A DNA stretch of 64,000 nt, taken from the NCBI RefSeq assembly GCF_026339735.1, contig NZ_JAPEQG010000002.1, positions 248,001 through 312,000 on the forward strand, read 5' to 3'. The position numbers were made by a program, and so were the translations under genes. Within the stretch, counting starts at the first letter, position 1. Each line of letters begins with the position of its first letter. The DNA comes from Streptomyces sp. NBC_01669. GTDB lineage: Bacteria; Actinomycetota; Actinomycetes; Streptomycetales; Streptomycetaceae. Below, piece after piece: positions 40,786-49,893 of the stretch. The notes under the pieces were generated by a model. The model was not told where the DNA came from and ran no database searches. It saw nothing but the letters and a program-made list of their open reading frames with translations.

Positions 40786-42149
40786 GTCAGTAGGCAGCAT
40801 CCCGTCCCGCCGAGGGAGTGGACCCCGACAATTCCCATGGGCAGGTCCAGGCCACTGGCCGTTCCCGCCAGCCGGAGGACATCGTCGCCGACACCGCGAA
40901 CGTCGCCGCGGCTGGAGATCGGGGCGCCCGGCCAGACGTGGCCAGCCAGCTGCTCGGCGCACTGCAGATCGAGGGAGCTCAGTCCGCTGAGCACGACATG
41001 CGACGGCTTCCTGTCGTTCGGCAGGCCGGTGGGGACGCTGGCAAGGTCCATCGCGACGGTGGGCTGGGACGGGACGGCTGGGCTGACCAGTGAGCATGCC
41101 TGCAGGATGGGTTGGCCGCCGTCTGGCGTCCCTGGTTGCAGCATCAGGGCGCTTGCTCCCCCGCGCATGTGCGGCAGGTCGTCGCAGCGGAGCAGCCCCA
41201 GGGCCTGTGCCAGGACGCCGTGGACCAGATCGACGCCGCAGACCACGACAGAGTCGGCCCGGTCCAGTGCTATGAGGTCCTGGGCCAGCCCGAGGGCGGT
41301 CATGCTGGCTCCGGAGGAACCTGTGAGGACGAACAGCTCGCTGAAGCCAAGCTGGCCCGCCAGTGAGCGGATGGCGCCTTCCAAGGGCGGACCGGGGTCA
41401 CGGGGAGACACCTCGGCGAGCAATGACTCGCCCGTGTCGGCGAGCATGGAACCCACGATCAGTGCTGTACGCCGGCCGCCGACCGGGGCCAGCGTTTCGA
41501 TGACCTGGCTGGCCAGTTCCGCGCACGACACGCCCTCGCTTTGGTGCGTCCGCTGAACATAGGCGGTCATGGTAAGGGCTGGCGCGGTGTCAGCTCGCCG
41601 GCCTCCGAGCCACAATTCCGCTGTCGCGTGCGCCGTGGCACCATCGGCCGTCGCGTCGGCAGCCACCAGCACCACCTGCTCGGCACGCCCGGCCGTCAAC
41701 CACACCTCAGCCAGAGTCCGAGCTCGCTCGAGGTCGGCGGGGACACTGACGACCGGCCCCCAAGCTTGCAGCTTCTCCGCGATGCTCTTCGCCACCCGGC
41801 CCACCGGAAAGTAGGCGATCGCCCGGAAGAGATCGGTCGGCGCCCGCTCCCCGAGGCTCATCCGCTGGGCGACATCGGCTGTGCGCCGGGCCACCATATG
41901 CTGGTCGCCACGCTCGGTGGCGAGGATCAGCCCGAGGTGGCCGCCCTCGGCGAGTTCCAGTGCGCTGGCACGTAGCTTGGCTACGGCACGCCTGGCCGTG
42001 CGGGTCACGTGCAAGCCACGACCGAACTGCCGGGCCCGCAGCACCGCTGTGGCAGCGTCGGTGGAAATCCCGTCCGGAAGCGGTCCCAGATCATCCGCAC
42101 CTTCCTCGGCGAATCCACACGATGCCCGCTCGGCGGCCGACAATCTCAT
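40773..42149 (-). CDS. Degenerate ketosynthase/thiolase-fold protein
   Basis: ATG 42149 follows AGGGTGA and gives 458 residues. Two halves of a thiolase fold are visible. The nucleophile elbow reads LFVLTGSSGASMTALGLAQDLIALDRA, where ketosynthases have ACxSG; the cysteine position is a glycine. PISSRGDVRGVGDDVLRLAG replaces the SSxKxxxGHxxGAAG motif, and VGVHSLGGTGCCLL the closing NSFGFGGxN. So all three catalytic residues (Cys-His-His) appear lost, as in chain-length-factor-like proteins. It is last in the five-gene operon, seven bases after the FG-GAP gene. Its role is unknown; it could be structural or bind a ligand. Confidence 0.7.
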   Translation of the reverse strand: MRLSAAERASCGFAEEGADDLGPLPDGISTDAATAVLRARQFGRGLHVTRTARRAVAKLRASALELAEGGHLGLILATERGDQHMVARRTADVAQRMSLGERAPTDLFRAIAYFPVGRVAKSIAEKLQAWGPVVSVPADLERARTLAEVWLTAGRAEQVVLVAADATADGATAHATAELWLGGRRADTAPALTMTAYVQRTHQSEGVSCAELASQVIETLAPVGGRRTALIVGSMLADTGESLLAEVSPRDPGPPLEGAIRSLAGQLGFSELFVLTGSSGASMTALGLAQDLIALDRADSVVVCGVDLVHGVLAQALGLLRCDDLPHMRGGASALMLQPGTPDGGQPILQACSLVSPAVPSQPTVAMDLASVPTGLPNDRKPSHVVLSGLSSLDLQCAEQLAGHVWPGAPISSRGDVRGVGDDVLRLAGTASGLDLPMGIVGVHSLGGTGCCLLTSAL

Positions 42150-42156
42150 AGCCGGG

Positions 42157-44886
42157 TCACCCTTCCCTAGCCGGTAATGACACCTGCTGCGCATGCCAGT
42201 CCGCGAAGGCTGAGGGCGGGTAGATACCCCAATACACCTCACGCACCTGCATGCCGTCCGGTGCCGGCACGCCGTACACTACAACGACAACCACCTGGTC
42301 TTTCTGTTGCAAACTCATGTTCATGCTCATCGTGGCGCGCCCAGTCGGCAGCAACGTTTCCAAGCCCTGGCGTCCGACCATATTCCCAGACGGCGTAAGC
42401 TTGCTGTCGACTACCGTCGGCGCTCCGTGGTAGAACTCGCAGCCGACATTCTGGATCTCCTTCAAGCTGTTGTTGAAGACCTCGACGTTGACGTCAACCG
42501 TGCCGTCGTCGTTGTCCTGGAAAGAAATCGATCGGCTGAGCCCCTGCAACACCGGATCCGTGGAATTTGAATACAGCGACTGCAGCATGACACGGGGTCC
42601 GTAATAGCTGGCCCACAGTTTGCCGGGCATGGCAACTTTATAACTTACCATCAGGCACCCCATCGTCTGATGGTAATAAATATAGGGTGCGATCTGATAT
42701 TCGTATCCGATGTCTTTGACGCTTCCCGACGTGACGGTGATGTTCATGGTGGTGGTGTGCGACAGCATCGTCGTCTGCACGTCCGACTCCGAGTATGTCT
42801 GTCCTTCGCTCAGGTCCAACCCGAAATCGATCGGGATGTAGTCGAGCAGGGTGGTACTGAAGGAGAAGTGCGCGCTGTCCGTCGTGGAGTTGTGGACCAT
42901 GAATGACTTGCTGATGTTTTCGCTGACCATCTGGTTCTGGTCGTAGTTCAGGGTGCTTCCGCTGGGCTCGTTGGTTACCGACATGTTGGTCAAGTTGAAC
43001 AGCAGTTGGGACTCGTCGTAACCGTCCGGTTGCAGGTTGACATAGCTCAACAGGACGCCGTTTTGCGAGCGGGGTATGTAGCCCAGGCTGGGATCGCTCG
43101 CGGGGATGATGCTCTGGACCGGCTCCGGCGTCATCGGGAAAATGACCGCCATAGTACCGTCCGGGGCGTCCTGGCCGGCCTTGCGGTAGACCGGGTAGGT
43201 CCAGACGTAGTAGCTCATGGCATACAGCACGATCAGGTCGTCCACGGAGATCGTTGTGGTCGACTGCACGAGCCTGCTGGTGGAGTAGTCGTCGAGCTGG
43301 TCAAAGCCGTAGCCATAGGAGCTATTGACGTGCTGCCCCAAGGTTTGCCCGGAAATTCCGATAGAACGGCCGGTGTCCTGGCTGAACGTCCATACCTTGT
43401 TCGACGAGACATTGCATCCCGTGACCTTGGAGACGCTCTGGCCGAAGGTGAGGGTCGGGTTGCTGCTCGACACATCACCGGACTCGAACGGCGGCGCCTG
43501 AATGACGGCCAGCAATTGCCCCTTACCCACCGACTGGCTGAGCGTTGGCGGACCGAGGATCACGCTCTGCCCAGTGACATCGCTCGGCAACGCGAAGAAA
43601 CCGGACTGGTAGTCGATGGTCATCACGTCCGTCAGGTGCTGTGGGAGACCGGGGGAATTGTTCAACCGTGGGAACGTCTTCTCGACCGCATCAACGGGCA
43701 CCAGGCCGGCCAGAATGGAAGCCTCCCCCTTCATGAGCTGGTCGAAGGTGGCGCCACCGCCGACGACCAGCACCCCCAGCACTCCTGCGGGCGCATCGGC
43801 CGATACCGCCGTCTGGTCCGGAGGCAGTGCCTCCCCGAACAGACCCACCGCCAAGTGCAGGTCGATTGAGGCGAGAGGTTGTGAACCGGTGTTCGCTGCG
43901 GCGTACTTGCTGAGTTGCTTCAGGCTCTGAGTGCCGTGGGCCCCCTCCTCCAGCTCGAACAGCAACAGCGCGGCGCAGCCCTTCACGGACTGATAGGTCG
44001 CGCTGTATCCGACCACCAGCTGGTCGACGCCATTTCCGAGCAGGTCGCCGGCGGCCACCCGGAACGCCGCGCCCTCGGGCGGGGCGAAGCTGAGATCAGG
44101 GGTGGCCGTCGCGACCGAAACCAGAGTCTGCTTGGTCCAGCCGAGCACAGTAACGTTCAGGACGCCCTGTGGATCGGGATAGGTCACTACAACCTGCTGG
44201 TCCGAAGTGCCTGCCGCCAGCGAGGCTGTGGTGATGTCGACGACAGCCGAATTCTGTACCGCGCCTAGCGAAATGGTGTTGACCGATGACATCGCTGGGT
44301 TCGCACCGAGCACACTCGAACCGAGATCGTTGACCGTCAACTGCCCGTTGTGCACGGTGCAGACGATCGCGTGCGCATCGAGCTGATTGCGTGCCAGCAG
44401 CGCGCCCACCACCCTGCCCGTGACGGTGGTCGGCAGGCACAATGGGCTGGACAGGTGCCCGGTGGAGCAATCGAGCGATTGCAGGAAGATGCTCTGTGCA
44501 TCCTGGCCGAACAGCAGGAGGTGCGGATCCTGAATCTGCTGCGGATCGAGATCCACGATGTTGCTCAGGTTGGAGACGGGCCAGGTTCGCGAGGTGGCTT
44601 TGCCGTATTCGCTTCCGATGATCTGTATCTTGTCGGCTGTCAGCACATAGACGTTCTGCACGGCGGCGTGCATATTGGTGGCCGCCTTGACGTCCCGGAT
44701 CTGATCCTGTGCTTGCAGGTCGAGCGGCTCGACCGGGCTGCCACCATCCGCGTTGCATATCACTCGGTTATAGCGGGCGGCGGCCGCGCTCCGGGGAGTG
44801 CCGATGACCGTGAAATCCAGTACCTCATATAGCATTTGGCCGAGTTGTAGCGGGTTCTGCGGCTGCGGTTGTTGGCTCCCGGTCAT
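42157..44886 (-). CDS. Large FG-GAP/beta-rich protein with possible pore-forming module
   Basis: ATG 44886 with GGAGA six bases upstream gives 909 residues; TTG 44901 is the alternative. No signal peptide is seen. The first half is made of propeller-like beta repeats, one with the FG-GAP calcium signature AAGDLLGNGVDQLVVGY near residue 285. Residues about 640-740 are rich in alternating Ser/Thr with hydrophobics (SENISKSFMVHNSTTDSAHF, then SEGQTYSESDVQTTMLSH and TTTMNITVTSG). That resembles the insertion hairpins of aerolysin/ETX-MTX2 pore-forming toxins. The last 150 residues look like a CARDB-type beta sandwich. The gene is lower in GC content than its surroundings, pointing to transfer. 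The toxin idea is inference only. Confidence 0.6.
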   Translation of the reverse strand: MTGSQQPQPQNPLQLGQMLYEVLDFTVIGTPRSAAAARYNRVICNADGGSPVEPLDLQAQDQIRDVKAATNMHAAVQNVYVLTADKIQIIGSEYGKATSRTWPVSNLSNIVDLDPQQIQDPHLLLFGQDAQSIFLQSLDCSTGHLSSPLCLPTTVTGRVVGALLARNQLDAHAIVCTVHNGQLTVNDLGSSVLGANPAMSSVNTISLGAVQNSAVVDITTASLAAGTSDQQVVVTYPDPQGVLNVTVLGWTKQTLVSVATATPDLSFAPPEGAAFRVAAGDLLGNGVDQLVVGYSATYQSVKGCAALLLFELEEGAHGTQSLKQLSKYAAANTGSQPLASIDLHLAVGLFGEALPPDQTAVSADAPAGVLGVLVVGGGATFDQLMKGEASILAGLVPVDAVEKTFPRLNNSPGLPQHLTDVMTIDYQSGFFALPSDVTGQSVILGPPTLSQSVGKGQLLAVIQAPPFESGDVSSSNPTLTFGQSVSKVTGCNVSSNKVWTFSQDTGRSIGISGQTLGQHVNSSYGYGFDQLDDYSTSRLVQSTTTISVDDLIVLYAMSYYVWTYPVYRKAGQDAPDGTMAVIFPMTPEPVQSIIPASDPSLGYIPRSQNGVLLSYVNLQPDGYDESQLLFNLTNMSVTNEPSGSTLNYDQNQMVSENISKSFMVHNSTTDSAHFSFSTTLLDYIPIDFGLDLSEGQTYSESDVQTTMLSHTTTMNITVTSGSVKDIGYEYQIAPYIYYHQTMGCLMVSYKVAMPGKLWASYYGPRVMLQSLYSNSTDPVLQGLSRSISFQDNDDGTVDVNVEVFNNSLKEIQNVGCEFYHGAPTVVDSKLTPSGNMVGRQGLETLLPTGRATMSMNMSLQQKDQVVVVVVYGVPAPDGMQVREVYWGIYPPSAFADWHAQQVSLPAREG

Positions 44887-44998
44887 AGCGTCTCTCCACA
44901 AAGCGGATCAGTCGAACGTGAGCGGGTACCGGTGCGTCGGTGCAGTGTGGCATCAGGTTGCGGTGGGCGCCCTCAGGCGCTGACACGACAAAGCTCTG

Positions 44999-45346
44999 TC
45001 AGCGCACCTCGAATCGCACATCGGCGGAGCCGAAGCCGGACAGCAGGATCGCCTTGGTCTGCTGGCCGGCCACCTGTTCCTGGTTGAGGTGGAAGGCGAG
45101 TTTCTGCTCGGCGTCTGTCTCGGTGACCTTGCTCTCCCCGATTCTGGTACCGGCCGGCACACTAGCCATCAGCTCGACGTTCAGGCCGCCGTCCGGCATG
45201 GGCGTGCAGGTGCCTCGGTAGGTGATGCCGCGGCGATCCGTTCCCGTGACCTGACCATCGTTCAGGCTGAACTGGCCGACTGACACATCCCCAGAGGGAG
45301 TCTGCAGATGCACGTCGACAGTCGAGCTCTCCAGATTCACAGTCAT
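44999..45346 (-). CDS. Small beta-rich protein of unknown function
   Basis: ATG 45346 overlaps the stop of the preceding gene (ATGA), giving 115 residues. The sequence alternates short strands and turns (VDVHLQTPSGDVSVGQFSLN, RRGITYRGTCTPMPDGGL, TKAILLSGFGSADVRFEVR), with no signal peptide or membrane helix. No family is recognised. The overlap shows that it is translated together with the 222-residue protein before it. A 112-base gap separates it from the large FG-GAP gene. Confidence 0.65.
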   Translation of the reverse strand: MTVNLESSTVDVHLQTPSGDVSVGQFSLNDGQVTGTDRRGITYRGTCTPMPDGGLNVELMASVPAGTRIGESKVTETDAEQKLAFHLNQEQVAGQQTKAILLSGFGSADVRFEVR

Positions 45347-46011
45347 GTTCGGCCGCCTATCCGCTGGTTGAGCAACGCGATCAACGTTTTGCTGAAGTCA
45401 GCAGTCAGGAAGACATTCTGTAGCGTCGAGCGCAGCGCATCCTCCTCCTTGAAAGTGGAAAAGAAGTTGCCGATCGCTACCAGCCAGGAAGGCATCCCAC
45501 CCGTATCCGGGGTGACGGTGACCGTCGGAGCACCATTGACCACGACGTTACTCAGGGTCACAGTGTCTCCCAACTTGGCAGCGTAGTAGAGCGAGTTGTT
45601 GCTGATGGTCTGGACGATGGCGCCGTGGCCTCTGGCGGTTGCGGAATCCGTTTTCTTTCCCAAGTCGTAGAGCGCGCAGGGCTGGCCATAGCTGTAGGTG
45701 CCGGAGATTCCTAGCTGGGAGAACGACAACGGCAGGTGCACCGTGGTGCCGTCTACTGCGGCTGCGGTCTGGATCTTCACACCGGACATGCTGGCGATCT
45801 TGAGAGAGGTCAGCGTAATGGTGGCGTCACCGTCACTACCCCAGCCCACCGAGCCCTCCCCGGGAGTGTTGAAAACGCTGCAGGCGCCAAGGTCGCCGGC
45901 ATCGTACGTTTCCACAGGCAAACTCTGCTGCTGCGCCAGTTCAGGCAGCGTGTCCTGCACCCATGTCGTGATATCCGCCCAGGCGTCGATCACATCCTGC
46001 GGGGTGGCCAT
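45343..46011 (-). CDS. Beta-rich protein of unknown function (TULIP-like pattern?)
   Basis: I choose ATG 46011, nine bases after AAAGGAG, over ATG 46020, which touches that site; this gives 222 residues. An N-terminal helix (VIDAWADITTWVQDTLPELA) is followed by long amphipathic strands: DATITLTSLKIASMSGVKI, TVHLPLSFSQLGISGTYSY and DTVTLSNVVVNGAPTVTVTP. It then ends in a helix (DFSKTLIALLNQRI). A helix plus long curved sheet is the pattern of TULIP lipid-binding proteins, some of which (OrfX/P47) are toxin partners. The match is not proven. Confidence 0.6.
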   Translation of the reverse strand: MATPQDVIDAWADITTWVQDTLPELAQQQSLPVETYDAGDLGACSVFNTPGEGSVGWGSDGDATITLTSLKIASMSGVKIQTAAAVDGTTVHLPLSFSQLGISGTYSYGQPCALYDLGKKTDSATARGHGAIVQTISNNSLYYAAKLGDTVTLSNVVVNGAPTVTVTPDTGGMPSWLVAIGNFFSTFKEEDALRSTLQNVFLTADFSKTLIALLNQRIGGRT

Positions 46012-46043
46012 GAATGCCATCTCCTTTCTGCGACGGAGTTCGG

Positions 46044-46586
46044 CTACTGCACGGTGAGCATGTAGGGGCAGTTCACCTGGCGATCCTGTGTCTGTCCGGT
46101 GACACGCTGCTGACCGGGCTGTACGGCCGCGGGAACCGTCACGCGGACCATTTCAGAGTTCAGGTGCTGCAGGCTCAGGACATTCACGTTGCCGATGCGC
46201 AGGTACTTAATCTGGTTGAGGTTCTGACCAGTCAGGGTCAATGGTGTCTGACCCCGAACGGCTGTGCGCGGTTGCATGCCGGTAATCTGCGCCGCCCCAG
46301 GCGTTGCATTTACGGTGAAGACGGTCGAGCTCTGCGCACTGACGGGACCTGTCGGGCTTTGAACCGTCACTTCGAAGTCGCCGCTCTGCGAATTGGCCAG
46401 AATGGTGACGTTGATCGTGCTGCCGCGTGTGTCGACAGCAGTCACATCGACCGTAGGCGATCCGCTCAGCAGCACCGTGGTGTTGTTGATACTCGCATCT
46501 GATGGCATATCCGTCAGCGACAAGGTGACCCTCGTGTCGACGGGGCCATTCGTAGGATTGAAGCCCGTGATCTGCACTGTTCTCAT
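46044..46586 (-). CDS. Two-domain IPT/TIG protein
   Basis: The 180-residue protein from ATG 46586 consists of two IPT/TIG (Ig-like) domains. The first opens QITGFNPTNGPVDTRVTLSL and the second QITGMQPRTAVRGQTPLTLTG. The ribosome site GAGGGGA nearly touches this ATG. A TTG at 46595 with an earlier copy of the same GAGGGGA is the alternative. No signal peptide is seen. It is first in the minus-strand operon ending at 40773. TIG domains bind sugars or other proteins, or act as spacers. Confidence 0.75.
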   Translation of the reverse strand: MRTVQITGFNPTNGPVDTRVTLSLTDMPSDASINNTTVLLSGSPTVDVTAVDTRGSTINVTILANSQSGDFEVTVQSPTGPVSAQSSTVFTVNATPGAAQITGMQPRTAVRGQTPLTLTGQNLNQIKYLRIGNVNVLSLQHLNSEMVRVTVPAAVQPGQQRVTGQTQDRQVNCPYMLTVQ

Positions 46587-47212
46587 TCCCCTCAATCGTT
46601 CCCCTCGATCGCGAGGGCCGTACTTACGTCAGCCGACCCTTGAATCCGATCGAAGCAGGTGGCAGAAGGATTGATTCGCGCCGCACCCCCGCATGCGCGG
46701 GGACCTCGGGAGCCGTATGGGCAATCTGCCGGATGCTGCGATCAGTCGTGATCGATTTCGATCGCAGGTCGAGTCATCTATCGGGGGTCGAGTGATCTGC
46801 TGGTGGATGGTCTTTTCGGAACCAGCACCCTGGTGAAATTCAGCACCGCATCTCAAGCCGTAGACATCACGCCAGGTCAAGTGCGCCTTTAATGTCGATG
46901 CCCTGTACATAAGCCTACCTCTTCCTAAATCCATCGGGTGAGGCGGAACTACTCCATACGGGTGACAGACCAGCGGAACCTGTCAAAGTAGGGGCGGCGC
47001 GCGCGGTTCACCCCGCTCGGCACTCAGGCAGATCCGAGTGGAACCGCTTGCAGCCGCTTGCCGAGCCAACTCGGCCACCAGGGCTCACCCCATGGCGCTG
47101 TCACGTTGTTGGGTGTCCCGATAGGGGCCTTCGCGACAGGCACCGTCACAGTCTTGACCGCCCCGGCCCGGCGACGGCCACCAGCACCCAAGGCGATCAG
47201 GAGAAGGCGACC
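46587..47212. other. Intergenic region between orphan operon and IS110-type gene
   Basis: No convincing gene is seen in these 626 bases. The part 46740-46930 is richer in A/T than the window average and probably contains the promoter of the minus-strand operon. A TTGACC on the minus strand near 46880 is a possible -35 box without a clear -10. The part after 47030 belongs to the IS110-type element. Its ends could not be defined because these elements usually lack inverted repeats. Confidence 0.35.
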
Positions 47213-48319
47213 TTGCCCAGCATCACGCAATCCGCTGCCCCGTGTCACATCCCGGCCGACGCCGCCGAGGAGGTCCTGCTCGGCGTGGACACCCACATGG
47301 ACGTTCACGCCGCGGCTGTCACCACCGTGCTCGGTGGCGCCCTGGACGGCCGGAGCTTCCCGGCGACCGCGCAGGGATACCGCCAACTCGTCGCCTGGGC
47401 CCGCTCGTTCGGAGTGGTGCGACGTGCCGGTGTCGAGTGCACCGGCTCCTACGGGGCGGCCTTGGCCCGCCACGTGCACGCCGAGGGAATCGAGGTCACG
47501 GAGGTCAACCAGCCGGACAAGGCCGCCCGCCGGCGCCACGGCAAGACCGACGCCGTCGACGCCGAGGCCGCCGCCCGCGCCGTGCTGTCCGGACGCGCCA
47601 CCGCCACGGCCAAGGCGAGTGACGGCCCGGTGGAGATGCTGCGGCTGTTCGAACTCGCCAAGGGATCCGCGATCAAGTCCCGCACCCAGGCCATCAACCA
47701 GCTCAAGAGCGTCCTGGTCTGCGCCGACTCCGCCCTGCGCGAGGCCCTGGCCAGCCTGACCAACCCGCACCTGATCAAGCGGTGCGCCGCACTGGAAGCT
47801 CTGGACGCGACCGGGCCTGCTACAGCTGCCCGGCACACCCTGCGTCTGCCGGCCCGCCGAATCCAGCACCTGACCGAAGAGATCGACGACCTGAACCAGC
47901 GGATAGCCGAGGCCGTCAAGGCGAGTACGCCCGGTCTGCTCGACGTACGCGGCGTCGGCCCGGACAGCGCCGCAGCCCTGCTCATCGCCGCAGGTGACAA
48001 CCCCGAACGCCTCACCAGCGAGGCGTCTTTCGCCGCCTTGTGCGGCACCAGCCCGGTCGAAGCGTCCTCCGGCAAGACCGAGCGCCGCAGACTCAACCGC
48101 GGCGGCGACCGCCAGGCCAACGCCGCCCTCTACCGGATCGTCCTCAGCCGCGTGCGCTGGGACGACCGCACCCAGCCCACCGGCGGCCGACCCAACACCG
48201 CGACCGGCAACAACGGCTCCAGCACGGACCACTGCTCGTCAGAAAGATTCCCTCGCCCCACACCGAGATCATCACAACGCGGGACGAGGGAACCGAGGCA
48301 CTTTCAAAACACGGCCTAG
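47213..48319 (+). CDS. IS110-family transposase with altered C-terminus
   Basis: TTG 47213 follows AGGAGAAGG and gives 368 residues. The DEDD nuclease residues are in LLGVDTHMDVHAAAVTTV, GVECTGSYGAALARHV and GKTDAVDAEAAARAVLSG. The transposase_20 domain has VRGVGPDSAAALLIAAGD, FAALCGTSPVEASSGKTERR and RRLNRGGDRQANAALYRIV. After RVRWDDRTQ the family normally continues with a short helical tail. Here it becomes PTGGRPNTATGNNG and runs on unlike the family, so the C-terminus is probably replaced or frameshifted. Confidence 0.85.
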   Translation: MPSITQSAAPCHIPADAAEEVLLGVDTHMDVHAAAVTTVLGGALDGRSFPATAQGYRQLVAWARSFGVVRRAGVECTGSYGAALARHVHAEGIEVTEVNQPDKAARRRHGKTDAVDAEAAARAVLSGRATATAKASDGPVEMLRLFELAKGSAIKSRTQAINQLKSVLVCADSALREALASLTNPHLIKRCAALEALDATGPATAARHTLRLPARRIQHLTEEIDDLNQRIAEAVKASTPGLLDVRGVGPDSAAALLIAAGDNPERLTSEASFAALCGTSPVEASSGKTERRRLNRGGDRQANAALYRIVLSRVRWDDRTQPTGGRPNTATGNNGSSTDHCSSERFPRPTPRSSQRGTREPRHFQNTA

Positions 48320-48461
48320 CTGGCCGGGCTGGGACCAGGCTGTGCTGTGACCGGCCCCGGGCCCGGCCGTAATTCGCTTGCCCTGGCAGCGGGGCAACGG
48401 TGCACTGTGGCCAGACACCACGAGTCGTGGTGCCGGCTATTTCGAGGAGGCAGCGGCGGCA

Positions 48462-49694
48462 ATGGAGATTCGTTCCACGACCGATGAGGACCTTGACGTC
48501 TTCGTCGGCACAGTCCATGCCGCGTTCGGGCGCTTCCCGGAAACCCCGATCGATGGCGGCGGGCTCTGGTGGTCGGCGCTCGAAATGGACCGCTGCCTGC
48601 TCGCCCTGACAGCGGACGGGCGGCCCGTCGGCACCGCCGCCGCGCACTCCTTCGAACTCACCCTGCCCGGTGAGACCCTCGTCCCGGCAGCCGGGGTGAC
48701 CGCCGTCGGCGTCCTGCCCTCGCACCGGCGCCAGGGCGTGCTCAGCGCGATGATGCGGCATCAGCTCGCCGAGCTGCGGGCCCGAGGGGAGTTCCTCTCC
48801 GTGCTGCTGGCCTCTGAGGCCCCGATCTACGGCAGGTTCGGCTACGGACCAGCGACCTACACGGCGCGGCTGACGGTGCCGCGCCACCAGGCCGCCCTCG
48901 CCGTTCCCCGGGCGCGCGGAACGGCCGACGCCCCAGCGACCGGCTCGGACAACGGCTCGGTCGAGGTGCTGCGTCGTGCCGAGTGCGGAGAGATTCTGGA
49001 AGAGGTCTACGACCGGTATCGCCGCGCCCAGCCCGGCGCGCTGTCCCGGCCGCACCGCTGGTGGGCCTTGCGCGCGGGGCAACCCCCTATCTCGCCGGCG
49101 CCGCGCTATATCGCCGTTCACCGTGACGCCGACGGCGTCCCGGACGGGTACGCCAGTTACTCGATCGGCGAGCCCGAGACCTTGACGGTCGACGAGACCA
49201 TCGCCCCCGACGACGTCGTCTTCACGGCCCTGGCCCGGTTCGTACTCGGACACGACCTGGTCTCTCAGGTCGTGTTCAAGCACGTCCCGCCCCAGCACCC
49301 GCTGCGCTGGCAGTTCGCGGACTTCCGCGCCGGCGAGGTGAGCGGCGACACCGACTGGCTCTGGGTGCGGCTGCTCGATGTCCCGCGTGCTCTGACCGCG
49401 CGCGGCTGGTTCACGGACGGCGAGCTCGTCCTCGACGTCGAGGACCCGTTCCTCGGCGAGCACGGCCGCTACCTGCTGACCGTCCGGGACAGCAAGGCCG
49501 ACTGCGTCCCCACGGACCGGGAGCCCGACCTGTCCCTGGACGTGAGCGACCTGGGCTCGGTCTACCTCGGCGGCACCGCCCCGAGCACGCTCGTGCGTGC
49601 CGGACACATCCGGGCCCACCGCCCGGGCGCGGCCACCCTCGCTGACGCCCTCTTCCGCGCCGAGCGCTCCCCGCACTGTCTGCACTGGTTCTGA
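48462..49694 (+). CDS. Eis-like GNAT acetyltransferase
   Basis: The 410-residue protein from ATG 48462 (GAGGAGG upstream) has the three-part layout of Eis. An N-terminal GNAT domain comes first, with VTAVGVLPSHRRQGVLSAMM as the acetyl-CoA loop and FGYGPATYTARL. A second GNAT-like part follows (WALRAGQPPISPAPRYIAVH, then TALARFVLGHDLV). It ends in an SCP2-like part with the free C-terminal carboxylate PHCLHWF that acts as base. Eis enzymes acetylate many amines, including aminoglycosides and lysines. Resistance is possible but not shown. Confidence 0.9.
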   Translation: MEIRSTTDEDLDVFVGTVHAAFGRFPETPIDGGGLWWSALEMDRCLLALTADGRPVGTAAAHSFELTLPGETLVPAAGVTAVGVLPSHRRQGVLSAMMRHQLAELRARGEFLSVLLASEAPIYGRFGYGPATYTARLTVPRHQAALAVPRARGTADAPATGSDNGSVEVLRRAECGEILEEVYDRYRRAQPGALSRPHRWWALRAGQPPISPAPRYIAVHRDADGVPDGYASYSIGEPETLTVDETIAPDDVVFTALARFVLGHDLVSQVVFKHVPPQHPLRWQFADFRAGEVSGDTDWLWVRLLDVPRALTARGWFTDGELVLDVEDPFLGEHGRYLLTVRDSKADCVPTDREPDLSLDVSDLGSVYLGGTAPSTLVRAGHIRAHRPGAATLADALFRAERSPHCLHWF

Positions 49695-49893
49695 GAACGA
49701 AGGGGCTGGGTGCGAAGCAACGGGGCGCTGGTCAAGCCCGGGAGCTACTTTGCACCGCTGAGTCCGGAGGAACCTGGAGACGCTATGCCCCTGGTGACCA
49801 CTCACGGTGACCACGAGCGCTCACCGGCCGAGGAATACGTGACTCTCGATTACGCGAAGTCGCCGGTTCGATCCCCAATCGATGGCCGACCGA

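Noticed and set aside
46629..46934. 101-residue minus-strand frame upstream of the TIG gene
   Set aside because: No homology-like pattern, poor codon bias and no ribosome site; more likely promoter and leader DNA.
49851..49882. GGTTCGATCCCC, resembling a tRNA T-arm
   Set aside because: The flanking bases do not pair as a T stem, and no anticodon or acceptor arm can be folded around it.
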